Source of the DNA: Sphingobacteriaceae bacterium | GTDB taxonomy: Bacteria > Bacteroidota > Bacteroidia > B-17B0 > Aurantibacillaceae | Length of the DNA stretch: 40,179 nucleotides | Reading direction: 5' to 3' | NCBI GenBank assembly: GCA_023251725.1 | Contig: JAHEYG010000023.1 | Coordinates: 1-40,179, forward strand | Shown here: positions 31,204-38,570 of the stretch, in pieces | Layout of the letters: each line of letters opens with the position of its first letter | Position numbering within the stretch: position 1 is the first letter of the stretch | Translations under genes and position numbers: made by a program | The notes under the pieces: generated by a model | Database searches by the model: none | Told to the model about the DNA's origin: nothing | What the model saw: the letters and a program-made list of their open reading frames with translations, nothing else

Positions 31204-31998
31204 TTATTTTTTCTCAAAAACCACAAAACAATAATCGCCAATTTTGTTATCGTATTGTTTTTTTATTTCCGGAAAGTGACTGTTATCTATATCTTTTCGT
31301 AATTGTGCCAAGCCTTTTTGTATTTCGGGATGGGCGGCGTTAGTGGCAAAAGTAGAAATGCCTTTTCGTATTTGTTCGTTAAAGTATAATTCCGGATTAT
31401 GTTTACCGGAATGCAAAAACAAATCCTGCAAATCTTCTTTCACAAAATAATTTTCAATAGTTTGTAATTTGAAACCATTTTCCTCTGCATCTTTTTTAAT
31501 AGACTCAATTGAAGGAAGAACTTTAGATGCATTTTCAATAATAGTTGGAAAATAATGACTGAGCCAATAGCCTTTTGTTTGTTCTGGCGCAGAAGTAAAA
31601 AATACTAATTTGCTACCTGATATTAAAACCCGGTTTAATTCTTTAAAACCTTGTTGCTTGTTTTGCCAATGATGAATCGTTAATGTTGCAATAGCACCAT
31701 TGAAAAAATTATTCTCTGCCGGAATATTTTCTGCAGTACCTTTAAGCCAATTAATTGTACTTGATTTTATTTTTGCTTCCTTAAGCATTACCTCCGAAGG
31801 ATCAATACCAATAAATTGTATGCCTTTTTGTTCTAAGGCAATTGTGTAATTTCCTGTACCGCAACCAATATCTAAATATTGTTTTCCTTTTTGTGGTTCT
31901 AATGGTGCAAGCATCCGCTCCAATAAATACGCATCGGCTTTGCGGGTGCTGTTGTAACTGATGCCTATGTTGTTATATACAGGATTGTTTGGTTTCAC
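31204..31998 (-). CDS. Class I SAM-dependent methyltransferase
   Basis: The 264-residue protein has a Rossmann-type methyltransferase domain (about 35-135): motif I YLDIGCGTGNYTIAL, the acidic strand IQFIGIDPSEVMLKEAK, motif II/III WLKGTAENIPAENNFFNGAIATLTIHHW and LNRVLISGSKLVFF. This is the UbiE/Methyltransf_11 pattern. The C-terminal half probably binds the substrate, which cannot be told. Upstream, at 32026-32082, lies a copy of the 29602-29628 sequence followed by the first 20 bases of the 29694 palindrome, so the palindrome family extends to this promoter region. Confidence 0.9.
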   Translation of the reverse strand: MKPNNPVYNNIGISYNSTRKADAYLLERMLAPLEPQKGKQYLDIGCGTGNYTIALEQKGIQFIGIDPSEVMLKEAKIKSSTINWLKGTAENIPAENNFFNGAIATLTIHHWQNKQQGFKELNRVLISGSKLVFFTSAPEQTKGYWLSHYFPTIIENASKVLPSIESIKKDAEENGFKLQTIENYFVKEDLQDLFLHSGKHNPELYFNEQIRKGISTFATNAAHPEIQKGLAQLRKDIDNSHFPEIKKQYDNKIGDYCFVVFEKK

Positions 31999-32025
31999 TT
32001 ACTAAATGTAGAGAATTGTTTGCAG

Positions 32026-32082
32026 ATTGCAAATTGCTTGCTATAATTTGTACCATTTTAATCTTGAAGTCACAATTTGTGA
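32026..32082. repeat. Second copy of the ORF6N-linked repeat with half palindrome
   Basis: 32026-32052 is identical over 27 bases to 29602-29628. After ten diverged bases it continues with CTTGAAGTCACAATTTGTGA (32063-32082), the first 20 bases of the palindrome at 29694. The remaining arm is lost. This is a shortened, rearranged copy 2.4 kb from the main cluster. Confidence 0.8.
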
Positions 32083-32092
32083 AAGAAGAGTT

Positions 32093-32794
32093 CTATAATC
32101 CAAAATTCGTCAAATATTTTTCATCTTCAATTAAAAACACTCTGTAAATTGGTTCTGTTTTGGGAATGCCATCTGATGTAACAAACTTTAAATCCTTGAA
32201 ATATAATAACGAACCTGGTTTTAATTTGCTCACGTATTCGAGCATTTTTTTTGTAAGTCGGCCATTAAATGAACTGTCTTGAACAAATTCCTTGTTCGTG
32301 TACATCTCCATTTTAAAGCTTTTTATTTTAAATTTTCCTAAATATTTAAAATCTGCATAAAACGTGCCAGCCGCTAACATTAGTTTTGTTATTGAAGAAT
32401 CGCATCTCACTCCTGCTATTTTGATGGAAGGAAAGGGAATATATTGGTACGGTTTGTTATAAACAATTCTAAATTCACCGTTTTTATTGGGAAGATAAAT
32501 TGAAAGTAGAGTATTAACAGGAAGTAAATTATTAATTACAAAAGTGCTATCAGTTAAAGCTTTTTTAGTTCCATTGGTTATTTTCCACGCATAGTTACTT
32601 GTTTTGGGATTGAAAATAATTTTAACGCAATTGTCATAACCCATAAATAAATAATTGTCGTATGGGAATACGCTAAAGCCCCCGGCACTTACTTTAAATT
32701 TTTCTACTTTATTCTGAACAGTATTTTGCGCCTCACCAAAAAGATAAAGAATCATTAATGCTCCTGATAAATGATATTTGAAAATACTCATCAT
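32093..32794 (-). CDS. Small secreted protein of unknown function
   Basis: The 233-residue protein has a signal peptide (about 1-22) and a beta-rich mature part. I see no known domain. The first half (KVEKFKVSAGGFSVFPYDNYLFMGYDNCVKIIF) resembles extracellular sandwich domains. The second half has FLIEDEKYLTNFGL at its end. It overlaps the upstream gene by four bases (ATGA), so the two are translationally coupled. It is likely periplasmic and a partner of the membrane-anchored protein encoded there. Confidence 0.72.
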   Translation of the reverse strand: MMSIFKYHLSGALMILYLFGEAQNTVQNKVEKFKVSAGGFSVFPYDNYLFMGYDNCVKIIFNPKTSNYAWKITNGTKKALTDSTFVINNLLPVNTLLSIYLPNKNGEFRIVYNKPYQYIPFPSIKIAGVRCDSSITKLMLAAGTFYADFKYLGKFKIKSFKMEMYTNKEFVQDSSFNGRLTKKMLEYVSKLKPGSLLYFKDLKFVTSDGIPKTEPIYRVFLIEDEKYLTNFGL

Positions 32795-34287
32795 ATAATA
32801 ATATTATTTATGTCGGCTAAACTGTAATTTTGTTTTTTTAGAGTTTGCACTTTAAATGTATGGCTGGTTAAAGATTTATCTATTCCGGAAAATGAAGCTG
32901 ATGGAACCCAGGCCAAAGTATTATCAGCTGTAATAATAATTAAAACCGTTTCAGCATCGGGATTAAATGAAAGTTTTTGACTTAATGATAAAGTGTACAT
33001 AGCATTTTTTCCTTTTTCAACTAAATATAAGGCGGCAGGTTTAATTATTTCTCCGTTTTCATTCTGGTAATTTGCCGCCAATATTACGCCTTGAGGGAGA
33101 TTTTTCGGACAATCAGAATTCCAAATGCCGAATTCTTTTACCTGAAAAGTTCTGTATACAATTTCTTGCGAAGCTTCAGTTAGCTTTTGTTCTTGAAACA
33201 CAACCGCCATTGAATCGTTATACACTTTCTGACTTTTTTTGAGAAGTTCTCTGTACCTATTCATTGATTCGACATAGCTAAAGAACTGTGAATTTAATTT
33301 ATCTTCTTTAATTTTTTCACTATTTGTTTTCTCATTTAATTTTTTAGAATAAACTTCGTTGAGTTTATTGTATTTAGCTATGGCTTCTTTATAATCGGTA
33401 GTATCGCATACCGGATAAGCGATTACCTGGTAAGTTTCATTGGGATTTGTAAACGTAATTTTGTAATCTTTAGTTTCGCCAATTCTTTCAATTAATGCTC
33501 CGTACCATGACTTATTTGCTTTTTCAGCGTTGTAATCTTTATTTTTTTCTGATTCTTCAAATATTACATTTTTGAAAACTGCTAATTCTGGAAATATGCC
33601 TTCAGCTACCTCAATTGTAAATTGATGTTTATCTGAATTTGCTTTTTCGGGTTTAATTAATTTTCGTTTATTCGGATACGCGATTATTTTTTCTTTTGGA
33701 GTTACATCGGCCACTTTAATTGTATTAACGGTGTCTTTATTTATATAAACCCAGCCGCTTTTTCTGTCTTTCATGTAATACTGATTAAATTTTATTTTGT
33801 CGCCGTCTAAAGTGGCTAATTGAACTTCAATACTTTTATTTTGATTAACGTAAACAGGTTTGTTATCCTTAGTGGCAAATACTTCAAACATACCTGCCGA
33901 CTCGAAATCTGATTTTACGCCGGCGGAATCGTAGCGCATGGGAATGTTACCTAAAATTGTTTCACTAATATTATGAAATTCCCGGTAATCAAAATCTACA
34001 TTTCCCTTTATTACCTTACCATTTTCATCCACAAAACTTTCTTTGGGGATTTTTATTATTGTTCCGCTTTCATAAATTAGTATTGTATCCTTGTCAGAAT
34101 TTATATTAAATTCTTTTATGGGATTCTCATTATTGTTTAATGCAATTGTTAATTTAATCTCAGGTTTTATTTCTTCCTTTTTTTTAAGATAAAAAAGGGA
34201 TGAAACTAAAACTGCGGTTCCAACAAAACCTGTAAGTAACATTTTGCCAATTGAAATACTCGACTTTATTTTGCTAATCTTTTCCAT
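32791..34287 (-). CDS. Membrane-anchored protein of unknown function
   Basis: I place the start at the ATG at 34287 (498 residues); a TTG at 34326 would extend it by 13 residues. One TM helix (about 15-35 from this start) anchors a large extracytoplasmic part: a beta-rich region with GTIIKIPKESFVDENGKVIKGNVDFDYREF, which I know as a recurring pattern of Bacteroidota extracellular proteins, then a long charged helix at about 305-370 and a late Ig-like part (FQVKEFGIWNSDCPKNLP). It is coupled to the small secreted protein. Function unknown; scaffold or envelope sensor are possible. It is divergent from the gene at 34386. Confidence 0.75.
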   Translation of the reverse strand: MEKISKIKSSISIGKMLLTGFVGTAVLVSSLFYLKKKEEIKPEIKLTIALNNNENPIKEFNINSDKDTILIYESGTIIKIPKESFVDENGKVIKGNVDFDYREFHNISETILGNIPMRYDSAGVKSDFESAGMFEVFATKDNKPVYVNQNKSIEVQLATLDGDKIKFNQYYMKDRKSGWVYINKDTVNTIKVADVTPKEKIIAYPNKRKLIKPEKANSDKHQFTIEVAEGIFPELAVFKNVIFEESEKNKDYNAEKANKSWYGALIERIGETKDYKITFTNPNETYQVIAYPVCDTTDYKEAIAKYNKLNEVYSKKLNEKTNSEKIKEDKLNSQFFSYVESMNRYRELLKKSQKVYNDSMAVVFQEQKLTEASQEIVYRTFQVKEFGIWNSDCPKNLPQGVILAANYQNENGEIIKPAALYLVEKGKNAMYTLSLSQKLSFNPDAETVLIIITADNTLAWVPSASFSGIDKSLTSHTFKVQTLKKQNYSLADINNIII

Positions 34288-34324
34288 AGCTAGTGATTTT
34301 TTATTTGTAACGTCATCGTTTAAC

Positions 34325-34357
34325 AAAAGTTACAATTTTAAAATACCTGTAACTTTT
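34325..34357. promoter_or_regulatory. Inverted repeat between divergent genes
   Basis: AAAAGTTACA and TGTAACTTTT form perfect 10-bp arms around a 13-base spacer. It is the only feature in the gap between the genes starting at 34287 (minus) and 34386 (plus). Read outward, each arm gives TAACTTTT, near a -7 box, so it is an operator or a pair of back-to-back promoters. Confidence 0.5.
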
Positions 34358-34385
34358 TGTTTGTTTCGGATTATACTAAGTGAAT

Positions 34386-34994
34386 ATGATTTCTTTCCAA
34401 GCAAAGACAAAAGATTTTATGAATGCGCTCGATAAATTGCGCCGTACCAAAAAAGGGGTTTGGATGATTTACCGAACCGAAACTTGCGAAATAACTTTAA
34501 TTGATGGCATCGTTACACTCGCCATCCCCGGCGCCATTTTTAATTTTACCGCCAAAACAATTGGCACCGCCAAAACCACTATTTTTTTTACAAAACTCTA
34601 CAACATTATAAAATGCCATAACCAGGATTTAATAACAGTTGAATTTTACGACGAAACAATTACATTGGGACACGTAACCGTAAAAGCCGAAACCATTTTT
34701 TTTAGAAACGATAAAATTTTAAAAACAATAGTTTTACCAATAGATTATACCGACCTCGATTTAATACGCCTAAAAACAGAAGGCTACACACCCGAAGAGT
34801 TAGAATTTAATAACTTATTGCATTTAATAGAACAAGCCGAACGCCGCGTGTTTTACAGCATACGCTGCGCCGCAAAATACCTGCGCCAATACGGCATAAT
34901 GCCAAAAGAAATAAAACAATTTGTAATGCAACGCCTAAGTATAAATTTAGACTTAGACGAAAAAGATTTGAAAGTGCTGCTGGAGCAGGAGTGA
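34386..34994 (+). CDS. Unknown protein; N-terminal half possibly sliding-clamp-like
   Basis: The protein of about 202 residues starts at the ATG at 34386 (a GTG at 34380 is possible). The first 110 residues have the order of strands and helices of a DNA-clamp half: ISFQAKTKDFMNALDKLRR, then ITLIDGIVTLAIPG, FFTKLYNIIKC and ITVEFYDETITLG. The rest is helical and basic (HLIEQAERRVFYSIRCAAKYLRQYG, then IKQFVMQRLSINLDL). The clamp resemblance is a guess at the fold only; no motif proves it. The codon use looks like that of its neighbours. Confidence 0.7.
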   Translation: MISFQAKTKDFMNALDKLRRTKKGVWMIYRTETCEITLIDGIVTLAIPGAIFNFTAKTIGTAKTTIFFTKLYNIIKCHNQDLITVEFYDETITLGHVTVKAETIFFRNDKILKTIVLPIDYTDLDLIRLKTEGYTPEELEFNNLLHLIEQAERRVFYSIRCAAKYLRQYGIMPKEIKQFVMQRLSINLDLDEKDLKVLLEQE

Positions 34995-35018
34995 AGGAAA
35001 TAATGTTACATTTATACT

Positions 35019-35366
35019 ATGAATAAATTTAATTTAATTGATAACTTTTTTATCGACCAAAAAGACTACATTGATTTTTTGGTTACAAAAAAGGAAAGAA
35101 CTATAGCAAATGATGAAGCTACTTGCTTTGCAACGTTAGAAAAAATTGATGAAAAGCATTGGTTATACACGATTACTTGGTTACCCGAAGATAAATATAT
35201 TGGTGATTATGTAATCCCTTTTAAAGCTTCAATTGAAAACGTTGATAAATTTAATAAGGGATGCAAAATTTTAGCAGAACGTTTAACAGGTTATATCGAA
35301 ACTCAAAATGTAAATTCTGTGCCTGAAAACCCTCCAGCATTTGGAGACTTGACTTTTGTAAAATGA
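35019..35366 (+). CDS. Unknown 115-residue cytoplasmic protein
   Basis: The protein has no signal peptide and no TM segment. The middle (EATCFATLEKIDEKHWLYTITWLPEDKYIGDYVIPF) is a beta-rich stretch, followed by helix and loop (IENVDKFNKGCKILAERLTGYIETQ). I do not recognise a family. It lies 24 bases after the previous gene and on the same strand, probably one transcript. Confidence 0.6.
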   Translation: MNKFNLIDNFFIDQKDYIDFLVTKKERTIANDEATCFATLEKIDEKHWLYTITWLPEDKYIGDYVIPFKASIENVDKFNKGCKILAERLTGYIETQNVNSVPENPPAFGDLTFVK

Positions 35367-35468
35367 ACTTCTTTTTTGATAATTAATTTGGTCTATTTAT
35401 TCTAAAATCCTTTCTGCAATAGATATCTATCGTATTTTTACTACCTTAGGGTGTAATTATAAGTACAA

Positions 35469-35567
35469 ATGGAAAGATTTATTTACGGCTTTTTATTTTC
35501 TTGTGCTATTTCAATTATTATTATTGGATATTTAATTTACAAATACTTGAAAGATGGTAAAAAATAA
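35469..35567 (+). CDS. Possible small single-TM protein
   Basis: A 32-residue frame from ATG: MERFIYG, then a hydrophobic run FLFSCAISIIIIGYLIY and the basic end KYLKDGKK. That is a plausible membrane microprotein with its C-terminus in the cytoplasm. It overlaps the next gene by 14 bases. Nothing else occupies the gap after the 115-residue gene. Confidence 0.45.
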   Translation: MERFIYGFLFSCAISIIIIGYLIYKYLKDGKK

Positions 35568-35853
35568 AAATATTGTTTTATTATTTGTTTTGTGTTTTAT
35601 TATGGGGTTTAAGTTATTTTCACAATCAAATACTTTTGTTTGGATTGGTGAAACTGAGGAAAAAACATTAAAAACAATGAAGGCATGGGAAAAGGATGGG
35701 TTTAAACTAACTAAACAGGTTGCATATGATGTGGAGTTTAAGAGTAATGTCACCACATATCAGTTAGTAAGCGATAATTTACCATATTTTACTGTAACAG
35801 TATTTAAAGGGAAAGTTGGAAATTATTTTTATCTGGATGACGAAATTGAATAA
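35554..35853 (+). CDS. Small secreted protein of unknown function
   Basis: The 99-residue protein has a signal peptide (about 1-22, VLLFVLCFIMGFKLFSQ) and a beta-rich mature part (FVWIGETEEKTLKTMKAWEKDGFKLTKQ, then YQLVSDNLPYFTVTVFKGKVG). No family is recognised. It may be a periplasmic partner of the tiny TM protein just upstream. The frame ends with DDEIE; a second frame overlaps its last 38 bases and continues to 36022 (see next entry). Confidence 0.6.
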   Translation: MVKNKNIVLLFVLCFIMGFKLFSQSNTFVWIGETEEKTLKTMKAWEKDGFKLTKQVAYDVEFKSNVTTYQLVSDNLPYFTVTVFKGKVGNYFYLDDEIE

Positions 35854-36022
35854 TGGAAACCCATTTAAAGTGCAGCAAGATTTATTTACGTATTTTGGAG
35901 ATACTAAATCCGGTAAAGGAAGAATTATAGTTTTCTGTTCTGTTATTACTTCTAAGATTACAGATAAACATTTAGCTCCTTTTATTAAAAGCCCAGGACA
36001 AACTTTCGAAATATTAAAGTGA
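35816..36022 (+). other. Overlapping frame, possible frameshifted extension
   Basis: A 68-codon frame overlaps the end of the preceding gene and continues 169 bases beyond it, with a gene-like sequence (VQQDLFTYFGDTKSGKGRIIVF, then KSPGQTFEILK). It may be a separate short gene or the detached C-terminus of the secreted protein after a frameshift near 35816-35853. The 200 bases after it (to 36223) hold no gene that I see. Confidence 0.25.
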
Positions 36023-36222
36023 CTAATTTTTTAAATAAATTGCTCGGATGACAAAGCCGCGTCTAAAGCATAAAGTTAATTTTTTTTGTAACCTTTTATT
36101 TATTTTACGAAAAAGAACTCAATTTTCCAAATATATTTTTCATTAATTGGTTCAAAAATGAACTATCTTTTATCTCGTTAAATTGTTATCTTTATTGAAA
36201 AGCAATAACCTTAAAATAGATT

Positions 36223-36645
36223 ATGAGAAAACATTATATTAATATGAGTGAAGTACCAATTTCTTACTCTATCGATTTAACTAAGGATAATGGATTATTG
36301 GAATTGGAAATTTTGAAAAGAAATTATTTGAAAGGGACTGAATATTTTGATGTTGAATTTGGTACAACAGAAAAAATTATAGACCTAATTATAGTTCCCG
36401 CTAGGCGTGGAGATTTCACGATGTTTATGCAAGCTCTTGATTGCGGTAAATCTTATTTCGAATCTTTAGATGTAGTTACGAATTGGCAAAATGATTGCGA
36501 ATCGGATTTAATTTGTGAATATTCAATCGTTTGCGTTTTAGAAAAAAAGTGCGAACAGTTTTATGGTTACGGGAAAAATATTTTCAGAAACCTTGGTTAT
36601 GTTTTGGCGTGTGTAGAATTACAAAATTTAAACACTGTTAATTAG
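36223..36645 (+). CDS. Unknown 140-residue protein
   Basis: The protein is soluble and acidic. Visible parts are ISYSIDLTKDNGLLELEILKRNYLKG, VPARRGDFTMFMQALDCGKSYF and NIFRNLGYVLACVELQ. Five Cys are scattered, two of them in CESDLICEYS. No family is recognised and no signal peptide or TM segment is seen. A TATCTTTA about 35 bases before the ATG is near a -7 box; no matching TTTG was found. The next gene faces it. Confidence 0.6.
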   Translation: MRKHYINMSEVPISYSIDLTKDNGLLELEILKRNYLKGTEYFDVEFGTTEKIIDLIIVPARRGDFTMFMQALDCGKSYFESLDVVTNWQNDCESDLICEYSIVCVLEKKCEQFYGYGKNIFRNLGYVLACVELQNLNTVN

Positions 36646-36698
36646 ATAAGTTCGTCTTTTACGCAGGTCAAAAATTCTTACTGACAAACGAGAAATTA

Positions 36699-36923
36699 TC
36701 ATTGCATGTTGATTTCAATATCTTCTAAATTATCTTGTATTTTATCTATTTTTTGATTTACATCATAAATGGTATTATCAATAGAATTTACTTTTGTTAA
36801 AAGCGTATTAATTTCGTTTTGTTGATTTATCATTAGTATTGCTGAAAGTACTAAAAGTATAATTGTTATAATTTGAAAATTTTCTTTGACCCAATTTCTA
36901 AGTTTTATTAATTTATTTTTCAT
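36699..36923 (-). CDS. Small TM protein with coiled coil
   Basis: The 74-residue protein has a basic N-terminus (KNKLIKLRNWVKEN), one TM helix (about 17-34) and a coiled coil to the end (NEINTLLTKVNSIDNTIYDVNQKIDKIQDNLEDIE). Such proteins may oligomerise at the membrane. It follows the two-TM protein gene by about 69 bases on the same strand. Function unknown. Confidence 0.6.
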   Translation of the reverse strand: MKNKLIKLRNWVKENFQIITIILLVLSAILMINQQNEINTLLTKVNSIDNTIYDVNQKIDKIQDNLEDIEINMQ

Positions 36924-36991
36924 AATTATTAATTTTTGTTTGTAAAAGAGATTATAAATGCGTGTGAACCTTATTTATTCATAGAGGTATT

Positions 36992-37252
36992 TTAATTCAA
37001 AGCGGATATTAATTGTAAGACAAAACCTATAACTAACATTAGTAAACCAAACCTTGTCAATTTATTTGCAATTTTCTTTTGTTTAATAATATTGTCCGAA
37101 AATTCAAACTTGGCAATATCCATACCAATTGTTCCAACTGAAATCTGTAAATAATCAAGCAAGCTTAACATTGCTTTATTTAATCTTTCGGTGCCGGCAA
37201 ACAATAATAGCGCACCGAATATATCTAGTATTAACCCAAAAATTTGTGCCAT
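36992..37252 (-). CDS. Small two-TM protein of unknown function
   Basis: I start at the ATG at 37252 (86 residues); a TTG at 37309 would run through the terminator of the upstream gene. TM helices lie at about 5-20 (GLILDIFGALLLFAG) and 66-83 (FGLLMLVIGFVLQLI), with a charged loop between them. No family is recognised. It shares strand and spacing with the coiled-coil TM gene after it. Confidence 0.6.
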   Translation of the reverse strand: MAQIFGLILDIFGALLLFAGTERLNKAMLSLLDYLQISVGTIGMDIAKFEFSDNIIKQKKIANKLTRFGLLMLVIGFVLQLISALN

Positions 37253-37294
37253 AATTATTTCATATTGATGTGATTTTCTTTTCCCTCCCCCGAC

Positions 37295-37325
37295 AAAAAA
37301 GCCCCCCAATTAATTTGAGAGGCTT
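37295..37325 (-). terminator. Terminator after the RhuM gene
   Basis: On the minus strand an 11-bp stem (AAGCCTCTCAA / TTGGGGGGCTT, two G-U) with a 5-base loop is followed by six U, about 81 bases past the RhuM stop. On the plus strand the same hairpin also ends in U residues, so it could act both ways. Confidence 0.7.
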
Positions 37326-37406
37326 TTTTTATTTTAATTTTCAAATTCGAGATTTCCATACCCAAAAAAGAAAAAATTTTGTGCAATGAGATAGAAATTA
37401 TTTCCA

Positions 37407-38420
37407 TTACTTATTTCCATTACTTTTAAGCTTATTAAGTTCTTTATCAAAATCAGAGATGAACTTTTGGTCTTGAATTCTTCTGTACTTTGAGTATTCT
37501 GATTCCGCTTTTTTACTTGCCATATCGTGTGATATTTTACCTGGATTATTTAATAAATCGTAACGGTTTATTTTTATGAATGAATCCAATGCCTCAACCC
37601 ATTCTTTCATTTTCATTGGAATATTTCGCTCTGCTTGCAATTCTGCAAAGTTAAGATATAACTCTACTAGTCTGTTTAATTCACTTATTTCCTTTTCAGA
37701 TAAATAATTTTTTGCAATGTTTGTATCCGATTTTAAAATTTTTCCATTCGGTGAATTCTTCCAAGTAGTCAATCCCATGTTAGGATTTTCAGCATTTGCT
37801 CTACTTTCAATAATTTCTGCTGCTGTATTTCCTGTAATTGCCCAATGAAGTTTATTTTGAACAGTTTTATAGAAATTTAAAGTAAGTTCTGATTTAAGGT
37901 CGTAATCGATACTACATTGAGCATATATATCTGTTATTTTTTGATAGAATCGTCTTTCTGATGCTCGAATTTCTCGAATTCTTTCGAGTAATTCTTCAAA
38001 ATAATCTTTGTCAAATATCTGACCGCCTTGTTTTAATCTTTTGTCATCTAAAACAAATCCTTTGATGATAAATTCTTTTAATGTTTTGGTAGCCCAAATT
38101 CTAAATTGGGTGCCTCTTTGCGATTTGATTCTATATCCAACGGATATAATTACATCTAAATTGTAATAGGAAATCTCATAGTCCTTTCCATCATCGGCAG
38201 TTGTTCGGAATTTCCGAACAACTTGAACTTCGTTCAGTTCCCCTTCCTTAAAAACATTACTTATGTGTTCACTTATAGTGGATTTTGACCTGTCAAACAA
38301 TTCTTGCATTGCCTTTTGAGTAAGCCAAACTGTTTCATCATTAACAAAAACGTCTACTCTAACTTCGCCATCTTGAGAAGTATATAAAATAAAATCTGAA
38401 TTTTGATTAAGGTTATCCAT
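37407..38420 (-). CDS. RhuM-family protein
   Basis: The 337-residue protein matches the RhuM family: an N-terminal DNA-binding-like part (VWLTQKAMQELFDRSKSTISEHISNVF, EVQVVRKFRTTADDGKDY, YYNLDVIISVGYRIKSQRGTQFRIWAT) and a long helical C-terminal part (IREIRASERRFYQKITDIY, FYKTVQNKLHWAITGNTAAEII). RhuM was named in Salmonella SPI-3. Homologues are widespread on islands and near restriction systems; the function is not established, though a regulator or toxin-like role has been proposed for relatives. It stands alone between two terminators (37295 and 38473), so it is its own unit. Confidence 0.92.
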   Translation of the reverse strand: MDNLNQNSDFILYTSQDGEVRVDVFVNDETVWLTQKAMQELFDRSKSTISEHISNVFKEGELNEVQVVRKFRTTADDGKDYEISYYNLDVIISVGYRIKSQRGTQFRIWATKTLKEFIIKGFVLDDKRLKQGGQIFDKDYFEELLERIREIRASERRFYQKITDIYAQCSIDYDLKSELTLNFYKTVQNKLHWAITGNTAAEIIESRANAENPNMGLTTWKNSPNGKILKSDTNIAKNYLSEKEISELNRLVELYLNFAELQAERNIPMKMKEWVEALDSFIKINRYDLLNNPGKISHDMASKKAESEYSKYRRIQDQKFISDFDKELNKLKSNGNK

Positions 38421-38472
38421 TAACTAGTTCTTTTAACCTATTAATTCCCATTCATTTAATTTTTAATTCGAT

Positions 38473-38507
38473 AAAAAAACCTCTCGTTTTATTGAGAGGC
38501 TTTTTTT
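38473..38507 (-). terminator. Terminator after the ribonucleotide reductase gene
   Basis: On the minus strand a CCTCTC / GAGAGG stem with an 8-base loop is preceded by A and followed by seven U, 64 bases after the reductase stop. It separates that gene from the RhuM gene. Confidence 0.7.
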
Positions 38508-38570
38508 ATTTTAATTTTTAATTTTTCTTCTAAACATCCTTATAACGTTCCCCCAACACCGAACCGAGTC

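Noticed and set aside
9856..34357. TGTAAC / GTTACA hexamers shared by the array at 9856 and the inverted repeat at 34325
   Set aside because: The hexamer is short and the contexts differ (six-site array inside the element, single inverted repeat outside). One common regulator is not supported.
37407..38420. RhuM gene as part of a toxin-antitoxin or restriction system
   Set aside because: It stands alone between two terminators, with no partner or restriction gene beside it.
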